This document shows, piece after piece, positions 16,518 through 23,973 of a DNA stretch of 64,000 nucleotides. Source of the stretch: Acidobacteriota bacterium (lineage in GTDB: Bacteria; Acidobacteriota; Terriglobia; Versatilivoradales; Versatilivoraceae); NCBI GenBank assembly GCA_022826755.1, contig JAJDUG010000075.1:1-64000 (forward strand), given 5' to 3'. Under the pieces are notes generated by a model. It was not told the DNA's origin and did not search any database. It saw only the letters and a list, made by a program, of their open reading frames with translations. Each line of letters starts with the position of its first letter. Position 1 is the stretch's first letter. The position numbers and the translations under genes are program-made.

Positions 16518-17704
16518 ATATTGTAAACACTTGTGCCTGGAAGGACATCCGCTTCTTCGTTGAGGACGGACAGATACCGGTCATAGACGAACAGCCGGTT
16601 CCGGCGTTTTCCGGTAATCTCCCGTGCGACACCGTGAGTGGCGAGCAGTTCCATGGCTGAGGCGGCTGCCCGGAAGGAAAGTTTCGCATCTCTGCTCGCC
16701 ACCGGCAACGATAGGATAGGCCGCGCCTTGAGTGCGTCGTGTACGCGCAGCGCTGACCCGGTCTTCCGCCCCCCGGACACTTGAATGCGGTTGCGGTCAT
16801 CCTGGAACATTTGAGACAGGCGTTGTGCGCTGGAGACCGCACCCTCAGCCGTTCGTTTCACTCCTTCCAGGAAGAAGCCAATCCAGGCCTCCCAGTCGCC
16901 GGTGCGGCGCACGTGGTTCAGCAAGTCGTAGTAGTCACCGCGGTGTTGCTTGAAATACAGGCTCAGATAGAGGAGCGGCTGGCTTAGCAAACCGGCGTGG
17001 CACAGCAGCAGCGTTATGAGCAAGCGACCAACGCGGCCGTTACCGTCGAGGAAGGGGTGAATGGTCTGGAACTGCACGTATGCAAGCCCTGCCCTCGGCA
17101 GTACGGGCAAGCCGTTGTCGGTGGCGTGCAGAAAGCGCTCAAGCGCCGACATGCAGTCGGGCACGCTGGTGTGGGGCGGCGACACGAAAGCGGCATGGCC
17201 CGGCCGGCTGCCGCCAACCCAATTCTGCGAGCGGCGGAACTCGCCGGGCGTTTGGGTCTGTCCCCGTCCGCTCGACAATAACACGCCATGAATTTCTCGG
17301 AGCAGGCGATTCGACAGGGAAAAATTTTGCCCCAGGCGACGCAAACCGTGTCTGAGCGCCGCCACGTAGTTCGAGACTTCAGTCACATCATCAAGCGAAA
17401 TCCCGGGCACTTCCTCGAGCTCGAAGATCAGAAGATCCGACAGAGATGACTGCGTGCCCGCGATTTGAGAGGAGAGCACCGCTTCCTTGCGCACATAGGC
17501 GTACAGAAAAAGCGAGTGGTCCGGCAGGAGAGTCGAGACCGCGTCGAGGCGGCCCAGGGCAAGAACCGCCGATTCCAGGAGCTGTTGCAGCGGGCCGTCC
17601 AATACCAAGGCAGGTGTCGGAGGCAACGGTAGCGGCACAAAGGCTCGAACTCGCTCGCCGCCGACGCTGGTCACTTCATAGCTGCCGCTTTCTCCGCGCC
17701 TCAT
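16502..17704 (-). CDS. Fic-domain protein (class II layout, inhibitory glutamate missing)
   Basis: A 400-residue Fic protein. The N-terminal domain begins YEVTSVGGERVRAFVPLPLPP. The inhibitory-helix region reads LSSQIAGTQSSLSDLL (77-92): this class normally has S-x-x-x-E-G, and here the glutamate is alanine (A82, codon GCG). The core motif HPFLDGNGRVGR (216-227) is intact, including catalytic H216. A C-terminal winged-helix-like part carries AASAMELLATHGVAREITGKRRNRLF. Fic enzymes of this group transfer AMP from ATP to proteins, and many regulate their own operon. It is the first gene of the operon, preceded by leader repeat copy B, with AAGGA nine bases before the ATG. Its 3' end overlaps the ATPase start. 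Confidence 0.93.
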   Translation of the reverse strand: MRRGESGSYEVTSVGGERVRAFVPLPLPPTPALVLDGPLQQLLESAVLALGRLDAVSTLLPDHSLFLYAYVRKEAVLSSQIAGTQSSLSDLLIFELEEVPGISLDDVTEVSNYVAALRHGLRRLGQNFSLSNRLLREIHGVLLSSGRGQTQTPGEFRRSQNWVGGSRPGHAAFVSPPHTSVPDCMSALERFLHATDNGLPVLPRAGLAYVQFQTIHPFLDGNGRVGRLLITLLLCHAGLLSQPLLYLSLYFKQHRGDYYDLLNHVRRTGDWEAWIGFFLEGVKRTAEGAVSSAQRLSQMFQDDRNRIQVSGGRKTGSALRVHDALKARPILSLPVASRDAKLSFRAAASAMELLATHGVAREITGKRRNRLFVYDRYLSVLNEEADVLPGTSVYNIWQEP

Positions 17705-17962
17705 GATGGACTGTCCTTATTCACGGTTGTTCAATAACACTCCTCACTATTTAACTTTAGTGTCTAAATTACAATAATGAAGGCTCCAGGCCAATTTCAG
17801 CGGAGCCGATCAAAATAGAGAATACTGGCGGGCTTACATCCTGAACTGCCCTGCATTCACCGTCCGATACTTTGAAGACGCTCAGACTCAAGCGCAGCGG
17901 TCCGGCCAGGGTGAAGTCGACCAGCGTGTGGCGCGACCGCCACACTACTCTTCCGCAGTGGA
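17647..17962. repeat. Fic leader repeat, copy B (intact, upstream of fic)
   Basis: This block holds the first 19 codons and the leader of fic. It matches copy A at 13,801-14,010 in two segments: 17,647-17,777 against 13,801-13,932, and 17,895-17,962 against 13,954-14,010. About 120 bases between the segments are absent from copy A. Both copies have the same orientation, so they are direct repeats about 3.9 kb apart that bracket the Fic-ATPase-PIN-ligase operon. The intergenic stretch 17,705-18,019 holds nothing else that I can recognise. Confidence 0.82.
17745..17762 (-). promoter_or_regulatory. candidate operator of the fic operon
   Basis: The 18-base palindrome CACTA-N8-TAGTG, with core AAGTTAAA, lies 41 bases before the fic start codon. 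Its core is conserved in copy A (13,901-13,914) while the flanking sequence is diverged. It could bind the C-terminal winged helix of the Fic protein itself or another repressor; this is inference from conservation and symmetry. Confidence 0.5.
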
Positions 17963-18019
17963 GTTGGCAGAGACAGCCGAGTAACCAAGTCTGCCCTATT
18001 GCATTCCGCTTCGGTAACC

Positions 18020-18526
18020 TCACCTGCCTCCCCGGATCTTCGTCAGGGCTTCCCTCGCAGTACTGCCTAAGCCCCAACTGTCGTGCTTGCGGATCTTTTC
18101 GAGACCTCTCACCGCCCGCCGATCTTTGAGCTCGCCGAGTTGCCAAACAATCGTCTCGCCCAGGCCGTGCCCCAGGGGGTAATAGTCTTTTCCTAAATGG
18201 TCGGATAGGGATTTGAGCAAATTAAGCAGGTGTTGACGAATTTCCTCGGAATCGGGTGAGAGTTTCCACACATACCTCGGGGACGGGGAGGTGCCGTCGT
18301 TCCGCTCGTCATAACGGGTCACCGGGCCGATCGGTATGGGGTCGCGATCGGGCCTTCGATGGGGATGGTTGGCACAGTACGTATAGAAAGGATCCTCAAT
18401 GGCCAAGTTCCTGATCTCGCAGTAGGGTGGCAGCGAACGGTCGGCATGCGTGAGCCAATCACGCTCGCCCTGGTTGGTTCGATTGAACCAGCAGGTCCCG
18501 CAGCAGTCTGACCCTCCGTTCGGCAT
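18020..18526 (-). CDS. cysteine-rich hypothetical protein
   Basis: A 168-residue protein I cannot assign to a named family. The N-terminus carries a cysteine cluster (SDCCGTCWFNRTN, then PPYCEIR, then YTYCANHPHR), which looks like a zinc-binding site. The remainder (SEEIRQHLLNLLKSLSDHLG and the helix pair RRAVRGLEKIRKHDSWGLGSTAREALTKI) resembles a short HEAT-like helical end. It lies directly upstream of the fic leader in the same direction, 315 bases away, and may belong to the same island. No signal peptide or membrane segment is visible. Confidence 0.7.
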   Translation of the reverse strand: MPNGGSDCCGTCWFNRTNQGERDWLTHADRSLPPYCEIRNLAIEDPFYTYCANHPHRRPDRDPIPIGPVTRYDERNDGTSPSPRYVWKLSPDSEEIRQHLLNLLKSLSDHLGKDYYPLGHGLGETIVWQLGELKDRRAVRGLEKIRKHDSWGLGSTAREALTKIRGGR

Positions 18527-18584
18527 GGTTCAAACCCTCCCGTCTACGGCCTGGAAGGAACGGAGAGTCCCCGGCACCCCCGCC

Positions 18585-19442
18585 TCACCCTCCAAAAACC
18601 TCTTCCAGCGCGGCGCGCATGACCGCGCTGTCGGGGTCCTGGCCGGTCCAGTAGCGGAAGCTGATGACGCCCTGGTTCACCAGCATGCCCAGGCCGTCCA
18701 GGACGGTGCAGCCCCGGTCGGCGGCGTCCTGCAGCAGGCGGGTGAGAGGGGGGTTGGCGATGACGTCGGCCACCACCATCTCCGGGGTCAGGGTGTCGGT
18801 GCGGAGGGGGATGCGGGCGCCGGCATCGGGGTGCATGCCGATGGAGGTGGCGTTGATGAGGATCTGCGTGTCCTCGGACAGCGCGTGGTCTCCCTCCCAG
18901 GGCAGGAAGCGGGCCTCCACCTCGGTTCGGGTCCGGAGCAGCTCCACCAGTTGGCGGCCCCGCCGGGGGCTGCGGTTGACAATGGTGATGCGGGAGGCTC
19001 CAGCCAGGGCGGTTTCGACGGCGATGGCCCGGGCGGCCCCGCCCGCACCCAGGATCGTCACCCGCTTGCCGGCCGGGTCGCTCACCTCCCCCAGCGACTG
19101 CAGGAACCCCTTGCCGTCGGTGTTCTCGCCCACGAGCTCCTCGCCGTCCACCACCACGCAGTTGACGGCCTCCATGAGACCGGCGGATTGTCCCAGGCGG
19201 TCCAGGTGGGGGATGACGGTGACCTTGCAGGGCATGGTGCAGTTGCCGCCGCGGAAGCCCAGCACCCGCACCGCCCGCACGGCCTCGGCCAGCCGCTCGT
19301 TGCCCAGCTCGAAGTTGACGTAGCGCCAGTTCATGCCGTGATGGCGAAAGGCCTTCTCCAGCATGTGCTGGGTGGGGTTGTCGGCCAGGTGGTGGCCGAA
19401 GCAGAACACCAGCTCCTGTTTGAAGTTCCACTGCCGGGCCAT
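18585..19442 (-). CDS. shikimate/quinate dehydrogenase-like protein (AroE family)
   Basis: A 285-residue NAD(P)-dependent dehydrogenase of the AroE family. The substrate-binding half has GGNCTMPCKVTVIPHLD, where the usual motif is NVTxPxK; the catalytic lysine is kept. NTDGKGFLQSL supplies the catalytic aspartate. The nucleotide-binding loop is ILGAGGAARAIAVETALAGA, and NATSIGMHPD is the conserved second-half motif. GGAGGAG precedes the ATG. The Asn-Cys-Thr-Met-Pro-Cys-Lys variant and its position opposite a sugar-type ABC transporter suggest a catabolic quinate- or inositol-like substrate rather than aromatic amino acid synthesis, but this is inference. Confidence 0.88.
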   Translation of the reverse strand: MARQWNFKQELVFCFGHHLADNPTQHMLEKAFRHHGMNWRYVNFELGNERLAEAVRAVRVLGFRGGNCTMPCKVTVIPHLDRLGQSAGLMEAVNCVVVDGEELVGENTDGKGFLQSLGEVSDPAGKRVTILGAGGAARAIAVETALAGASRITIVNRSPRRGRQLVELLRTRTEVEARFLPWEGDHALSEDTQILINATSIGMHPDAGARIPLRTDTLTPEMVVADVIANPPLTRLLQDAADRGCTVLDGLGMLVNQGVISFRYWTGQDPDSAVMRAALEEVFGG

Positions 19443-19610
19443 GTGCTCCTCCGATTGCGATAACGTCTGGATCGAGACTGGGCAGGCATTCTAATGGGGA
19501 CGCCGGACCGCGTCAATTTGGGCTTGACCTCCCGGCAGCGATGGCGGTTAACTCTAGGGGCTCCGATTTTCCAAGTGTTTCAAACCGTATCAAACCGTGG
19601 AAGGGACCGG

Positions 19611-20615
19611 ATGTCTGGAATCCAACGATTTCTCTCAATGCGCCCCCGCCGGGGGACGGTTGCGGCCCTGGCGATGCTGGTCCTGCTGGCGGGATGCCGT
19701 GCGGACCAGGGCGGCAAGACCCCGGGCGACGGGACCCCTTCCCGAGGGACCATCGGCCTTTCGGTGATGACCCTGACCAATCCCTTCTTCAAGGTGATCG
19801 CCGACACGCTCACCGATGAAGCCCGCAAGTACGGCTACGAGGTGGTGGTGACCAGCGGCGAGTTCGACGTGGCCCGACAGCGCAACCAGGTCAAGGACTT
19901 CATCGTGCGCAAGGTCAGCGCCATCGTGCTGTGCCCCACCGACTCCAAGGCCATCGGAACCGCCATCCAGGAGGCCAACCAGGCCGGTATCCCGGTCTTC
20001 ACCGCCGACCTGGCCTGCCTGGCCCCGGGGGCCAAGGTGGTCTCCCACATCGCCACCGACAACTACGCCGGGGGCAAGGAAGCCGGCAGGGCCATGATCG
20101 AGGTCCTGGGGGAAGCCGGGGGCAAGATCGTGGTGCTCCACTATGAGCAGGCCGAGTCCTGCCTGCTGCGGGTCAAGGGATTTACCGAGATCATCCACGA
20201 ATACAATCGGGAGCGGCAGGCGGGGAAAATCGACATCGTGGCCGTGCTGCCGGGCGGAGGCGCCAAGGACGGCGGATACAAGGCCGCCGAGGATGCCATC
20301 CAGGCCCATCCCGACCTGGTGGGGATCTTCGCCATCAACGACCCTTCGGCGCTGGGAGCCCGGGCGGCGCTGGAGAAAGCCGGCAAGGCCGACCAGGTCA
20401 GGATTATCGGCTTTGACGGCCAACCCGAGGGCAAGCAGGCGATCAAGGACGGGCTGATTTACGCCGACCCCGTCCAGTTTCCCGACCGCATCGGCCGGCA
20501 GACCATGCAGACCATCGCCAGGCACTTCGAGGGCGAGGAAGTGCCCGCGGAGATCCTGATCCCGACCGCCCTCTACCGCAAGGCCGATGCCGACAAGGAC
20601 CCGACCCTTCAGTAG
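19611..20615 (+). CDS. sugar-type ABC transporter substrate-binding lipoprotein
   Basis: A 334-residue periplasmic binding protein of the ribose/galactose (PBP1, RbsB-like) type. The N-terminus MSGIQRFLSMRPRRG leads into a signal with lipobox LLAGC. The mature protein has the family start TIGLSVMTLTNPFFKVIADTL, the hinge-region VSAIVLCPTDSKAIGTAI, and ARAALEKAGKADQVRIIGFDGQPEGKQAI. The ATG at 19,611 is chosen because the longer frame upstream lacks a signal. A permease gene follows in the same direction 145 bases after the stop. Ribose, allose, inositol or a related sugar is likely; the exact ligand cannot be told. Confidence 0.92.
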   Translation: MSGIQRFLSMRPRRGTVAALAMLVLLAGCRADQGGKTPGDGTPSRGTIGLSVMTLTNPFFKVIADTLTDEARKYGYEVVVTSGEFDVARQRNQVKDFIVRKVSAIVLCPTDSKAIGTAIQEANQAGIPVFTADLACLAPGAKVVSHIATDNYAGGKEAGRAMIEVLGEAGGKIVVLHYEQAESCLLRVKGFTEIIHEYNRERQAGKIDIVAVLPGGGAKDGGYKAAEDAIQAHPDLVGIFAINDPSALGARAALEKAGKADQVRIIGFDGQPEGKQAIKDGLIYADPVQFPDRIGRQTMQTIARHFEGEEVPAEILIPTALYRKADADKDPTLQ

Positions 20616-20760
20616 CCCCGGAGCCGGCCACTTCGCGGGGTCCCGGTCTGCCTGCCCCCCGAGCCCTCCGTCACCGTCAGCCCTGGAAGCGGACGCCTTG
20701 GCCCGGAAGGGAATCCGGGGCTCTTCCCTTTCCTGAGACCCGCTGCCGGAAGTGAACCCC

Positions 20761-22128
20761 ATGGGCCATCCCCGCTTTCATCGGCTGTTGTCCCGACTTC
20801 TCTCCGACTACGGCATGGTGCTGGTCCTGCTGTTGCTGGGGGCCTGCTTCAGCCATGTCACCTGGGACGAGCAGCACCCCACCGGAGGCGAGGCCGCCGA
20901 GCAGTTGAAGGACCGGATCACCCGGGAGTTTTCCCCGGGCTCAGCCGTCCTGGTGGTGGCCCGGGAGCACGGCGAGGATGCGATCTTCGCCGACTCCCTC
21001 GAGCGCCGCCTGAGCGACGCCGGAATGAATGTGCTGGGAACCGTCAAGGGCCAGCCCTCAGACGCCCGGGGACGCCTGGAGGCGCTGTCGCGGTCAGGGG
21101 CGGGTCTGGACGCCATCGCCTGCACCGACGTCACCGGCCGCTGGGCCGTCTTCGACCGGCTGGGGGACAAGTTTCCCGGACTGTCCGGTGCCAGGGTCCT
21201 GACGCCGCCGAGCTACCGCTGGCCCAACTTTCTCAAGCGCGACAACCTGCTGAACGTGGCCAACCAGATCGCCGTCATTGCCATTCTGGCGGTGGGGATG
21301 ACCATGGTCATCATCACGGCGGGCATCGACCTGTCGGTAGGCAGCCTGATCGCCTTCTCGGCGGTGGTGTGCACCTGGCTGATCCGCGAGGCGGCCTCGG
21401 CCGAAGCCGCCGGCCCGTTGGACATGGTGCTCTGCGGCCTGGGGGCCATCCTGCTGTGCGGCCTGCTGGGGGCCTTCTCCGGGGTCATGGTCACCTGGTT
21501 CGCCATTCCCCCCTTCATCGCCACCCTGGGCATGATGCTGGTGGCCAGCGGGTTGGCCTACATCCTGGCCGAGGGACAGTCGGTCTACCAGGTCCCCGAC
21601 TCCTTCGTATGGCTGGGCCGCGGGGCCGATTTCCTGAGAATTCCCAACGCGGTGGTGCTGATGCTGGCGCTATACTTGTCGGCACACCTGTTGATGACGC
21701 GAACCGCCCTGGGGCGCTACATCTACGCCGTGGGCGGCAACCGCGAGGCCGCCCGGCTCTCGGGAGTCCCGGTCACGGCGGTGCTGATCTTCGTCTACAC
21801 CCTGTGCGCGGCCCTGGCCGGACTGGGGGGCGTGGTCATGGCCTCGCAACTAAAGAGCGGCTCCCCCACCTACGGGCTCATGTACGAGCTCTACACCATC
21901 GCGGCCGTGGTGGTGGGCGGGGCCAGCCTGGCGGGAGGCGAGGGCAGGATCTTCGGGACCCTCATCGGGGCCTTCATCATCGCCGTGATCCAGAACGGCA
22001 TGAACCTGACCGGGGTGGAGAGCTACACCCAGAAGGTGGTGCTGGGGGCGGTGATCCTGGGCGCCGTGCTGCTCGACATCGCCAAGAAGCGAGGCTGGGG
22101 AAGGCTGCAGCGGGCCGGCCCGGCGTGA
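20761..22128 (+). CDS. RbsC-like ABC permease with extra periplasmic domain
   Basis: An inner-membrane permease of the BPD_transp_2 (RbsC/XylH) family, 455 residues rather than the usual 310-350. The first helix (GMVLVLLLLGACFS) is followed by about 115 soluble residues (about 35-150: SAVLVVAREHGEDAIFADSLERRL, DAIACTDVTGRWAVFDRLG) that resemble one lobe of a periplasmic-binding fold. The normal permease core then begins at LLNVANQIAVIAILAVGMTMVII, with AGIDLSVGS and ALGRYIYAVGGNREAARLSG. The ATG at 20,761 has GGAAG eight bases upstream; a GTG at 20,752 is the alternative. No ATPase (RbsA-like) gene lies nearby. Confidence 0.9.
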   Translation: MGHPRFHRLLSRLLSDYGMVLVLLLLGACFSHVTWDEQHPTGGEAAEQLKDRITREFSPGSAVLVVAREHGEDAIFADSLERRLSDAGMNVLGTVKGQPSDARGRLEALSRSGAGLDAIACTDVTGRWAVFDRLGDKFPGLSGARVLTPPSYRWPNFLKRDNLLNVANQIAVIAILAVGMTMVIITAGIDLSVGSLIAFSAVVCTWLIREAASAEAAGPLDMVLCGLGAILLCGLLGAFSGVMVTWFAIPPFIATLGMMLVASGLAYILAEGQSVYQVPDSFVWLGRGADFLRIPNAVVLMLALYLSAHLLMTRTALGRYIYAVGGNREAARLSGVPVTAVLIFVYTLCAALAGLGGVVMASQLKSGSPTYGLMYELYTIAAVVVGGASLAGGEGRIFGTLIGAFIIAVIQNGMNLTGVESYTQKVVLGAVILGAVLLDIAKKRGWGRLQRAGPA

Positions 22129-22265
22129 GAGGCCGCGGTCGACCGGAGCCGCGGCCCATTGGGGATCAGCCTCCCGATGCGGCGCCCGGCTGCCGGAATA
22201 GAGAGTGACAGAGATCTGAAGGACAATTGGTTTGCAGGTCATTGAACAAAGGAGGAGCTTCGACC

Positions 22266-23942
22266 ATGAACATCAAGCCACTGAGCAGGGCAGTCATCGC
22301 CGGACTATTCCTGAGCGGGCTGTTACTGGCCCTGGCGGCCCCGGCCGCGGCCGGGGAGGGAGACGGCCAGAAGGAAGTGATCTTCTATTCCGACGGGCGC
22401 CATTCCAGCGTCTACCTCTATGAGCCCCCCATGAGCGTTCGCCAGTACGTCGAGCCCATCGACGAGTTGCTGGATCTGGGCATCGATACCATCACCTACG
22501 CGGTGGGCGACTGCAGCGTGCTGCTCTACGACACCAAGGTCGGGGAGCGCTGGGGGCACAACCTGAACCTGGTCAACCACATCGTCTGGTACCGGGCCGG
22601 CCAGAACGCCCATTCGCTCATCCAGCGGGGCATGGACCCCCTGGACGTGGTCACCAGGCACGCCCAGCGCCGGGGCTTCAAGTTTCTTCCCAACATCCTG
22701 CTCAACATGCTGCACACGCCGCCCAACAAGGTCACCAACAGCCGCGTGGCCGACTTCACCACCCGGCACCCCGAGTGGCAGGTGGGGCCGGAACCCGACT
22801 ACCCGGCGGCGGTGCACGACCTGCCCCACCGGCTCTCCTACGCCCGGCCGGAGATCCGCGCCGACCGCCTGGCGGTGATCAATGAGCTGGTGAGCCGATA
22901 CTCCACCGACGGCATCGAGATCAATTTCTTTGACTACGCTCCGTTCATCGCCCGCCGGGAGGTCGCCGAACACACCGGCACCATGACCGGCTGGCTGCGT
23001 GAGATTCGCCAGGCTTGCGACCTGGCGGCCAAGGAGCAGGGCCGGGAAAAGCGCCTGGTCATTCGCATTGCCGGTTCCCTCGAGGGCAACCGCTCCCTGG
23101 GGATGGACCTGGAAACCTGGATCCGCGAGGAGCTGGTGGACTCGGTCATCGCCATGCCGGTGACCCACGGATACGAAGCCGGAACCCCCGAGCTGCGCAA
23201 GGTGGTCGAGGCCGCCAAGGGCACCAAGGTCAAGGTGCTGGCCGGGATCAACAACTCCCGCAATCCCCACGATACCCGCGAGGTCTTTGCCGCGGCCGCG
23301 GCCAACGCCTACGCGGCCGGAGCCGAAGGCGTGCTCTTCCACACCTACTACCCCGACCCCGACCGCTATCCCTACGACGACTCGGCCATGGAATCCATGC
23401 GCTTCATGGGCTACCCGGACGTGCTGGCCCACCGGGACAAGCGCTTCCGCATCGGAAGCAATCCCAAGGCGGACACTCCCCCCAAGTACGGGGTCCCCTG
23501 GCAGCTCCCCCTGGAGCTGGTCCCCGGAGAGAAGGGGAAGGAGATCCACCTGGACGTGGCCGACGACCTGGCCGCCAAGGGGGGCGAGGGCGAACTGTGG
23601 CGCTGCGAGCTGCAGGTCATGGTGCAGCACATGATGCATACCGACAAGGTGAAGCTGTGGTGGAACGGGAAGGAGCTCCCCGAAGCCAGGTGGCGCAAGG
23701 CCGACTGGACCTACCAGATGCGTCCCCGGCCCGAGCGCTACCGGGGATACCGGCTGCACGTGGACCTGCGCGGCGAGGACCTGCCCAGGATGGGCCGGAA
23801 CACCATTCGGGTCGACGTCCTCGAGAAGGACAGCAAGCTGGTCTTTCCCATTGTGATCAGCGACGTGGAGCTGGTGGTGGAATACCTGCCCGGCCGCAAC
23901 GGTTTGCGCCCGGGAGAAGGCGGGCCGGGACTAAAGCAATAG
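22266..23942 (+). CDS. secreted glycosyl hydrolase-like TIM-barrel protein
   Basis: A 558-residue secreted protein. The signal peptide ends near APAAAGEG (about residue 28). The following 350 residues look like a family-10-type or GHL10-like TIM barrel: GIDTITYAVGDCSVL, ELVSRYSTDGIEINFFDYAPF with acidic residues at a beta-strand end, VKVLAGINNSRNP, and AAGAEGVLFHTYYPDP. A C-terminal beta-sandwich follows (VKLWWNGKELPEARW). The start is the ATG at 22,266 after AAAGGAGGAG. It follows the ABC genes by 137 bases and may release the sugar they import. A paralogue lies at 42,532-44,253. The substrate is unknown. Confidence 0.8.
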   Translation: MNIKPLSRAVIAGLFLSGLLLALAAPAAAGEGDGQKEVIFYSDGRHSSVYLYEPPMSVRQYVEPIDELLDLGIDTITYAVGDCSVLLYDTKVGERWGHNLNLVNHIVWYRAGQNAHSLIQRGMDPLDVVTRHAQRRGFKFLPNILLNMLHTPPNKVTNSRVADFTTRHPEWQVGPEPDYPAAVHDLPHRLSYARPEIRADRLAVINELVSRYSTDGIEINFFDYAPFIARREVAEHTGTMTGWLREIRQACDLAAKEQGREKRLVIRIAGSLEGNRSLGMDLETWIREELVDSVIAMPVTHGYEAGTPELRKVVEAAKGTKVKVLAGINNSRNPHDTREVFAAAAANAYAAGAEGVLFHTYYPDPDRYPYDDSAMESMRFMGYPDVLAHRDKRFRIGSNPKADTPPKYGVPWQLPLELVPGEKGKEIHLDVADDLAAKGGEGELWRCELQVMVQHMMHTDKVKLWWNGKELPEARWRKADWTYQMRPRPERYRGYRLHVDLRGEDLPRMGRNTIRVDVLEKDSKLVFPIVISDVELVVEYLPGRNGLRPGEGGPGLKQ

Positions 23943-23973
23943 AGGTATCCACGAAAATGAAGGATCGGCCCGA

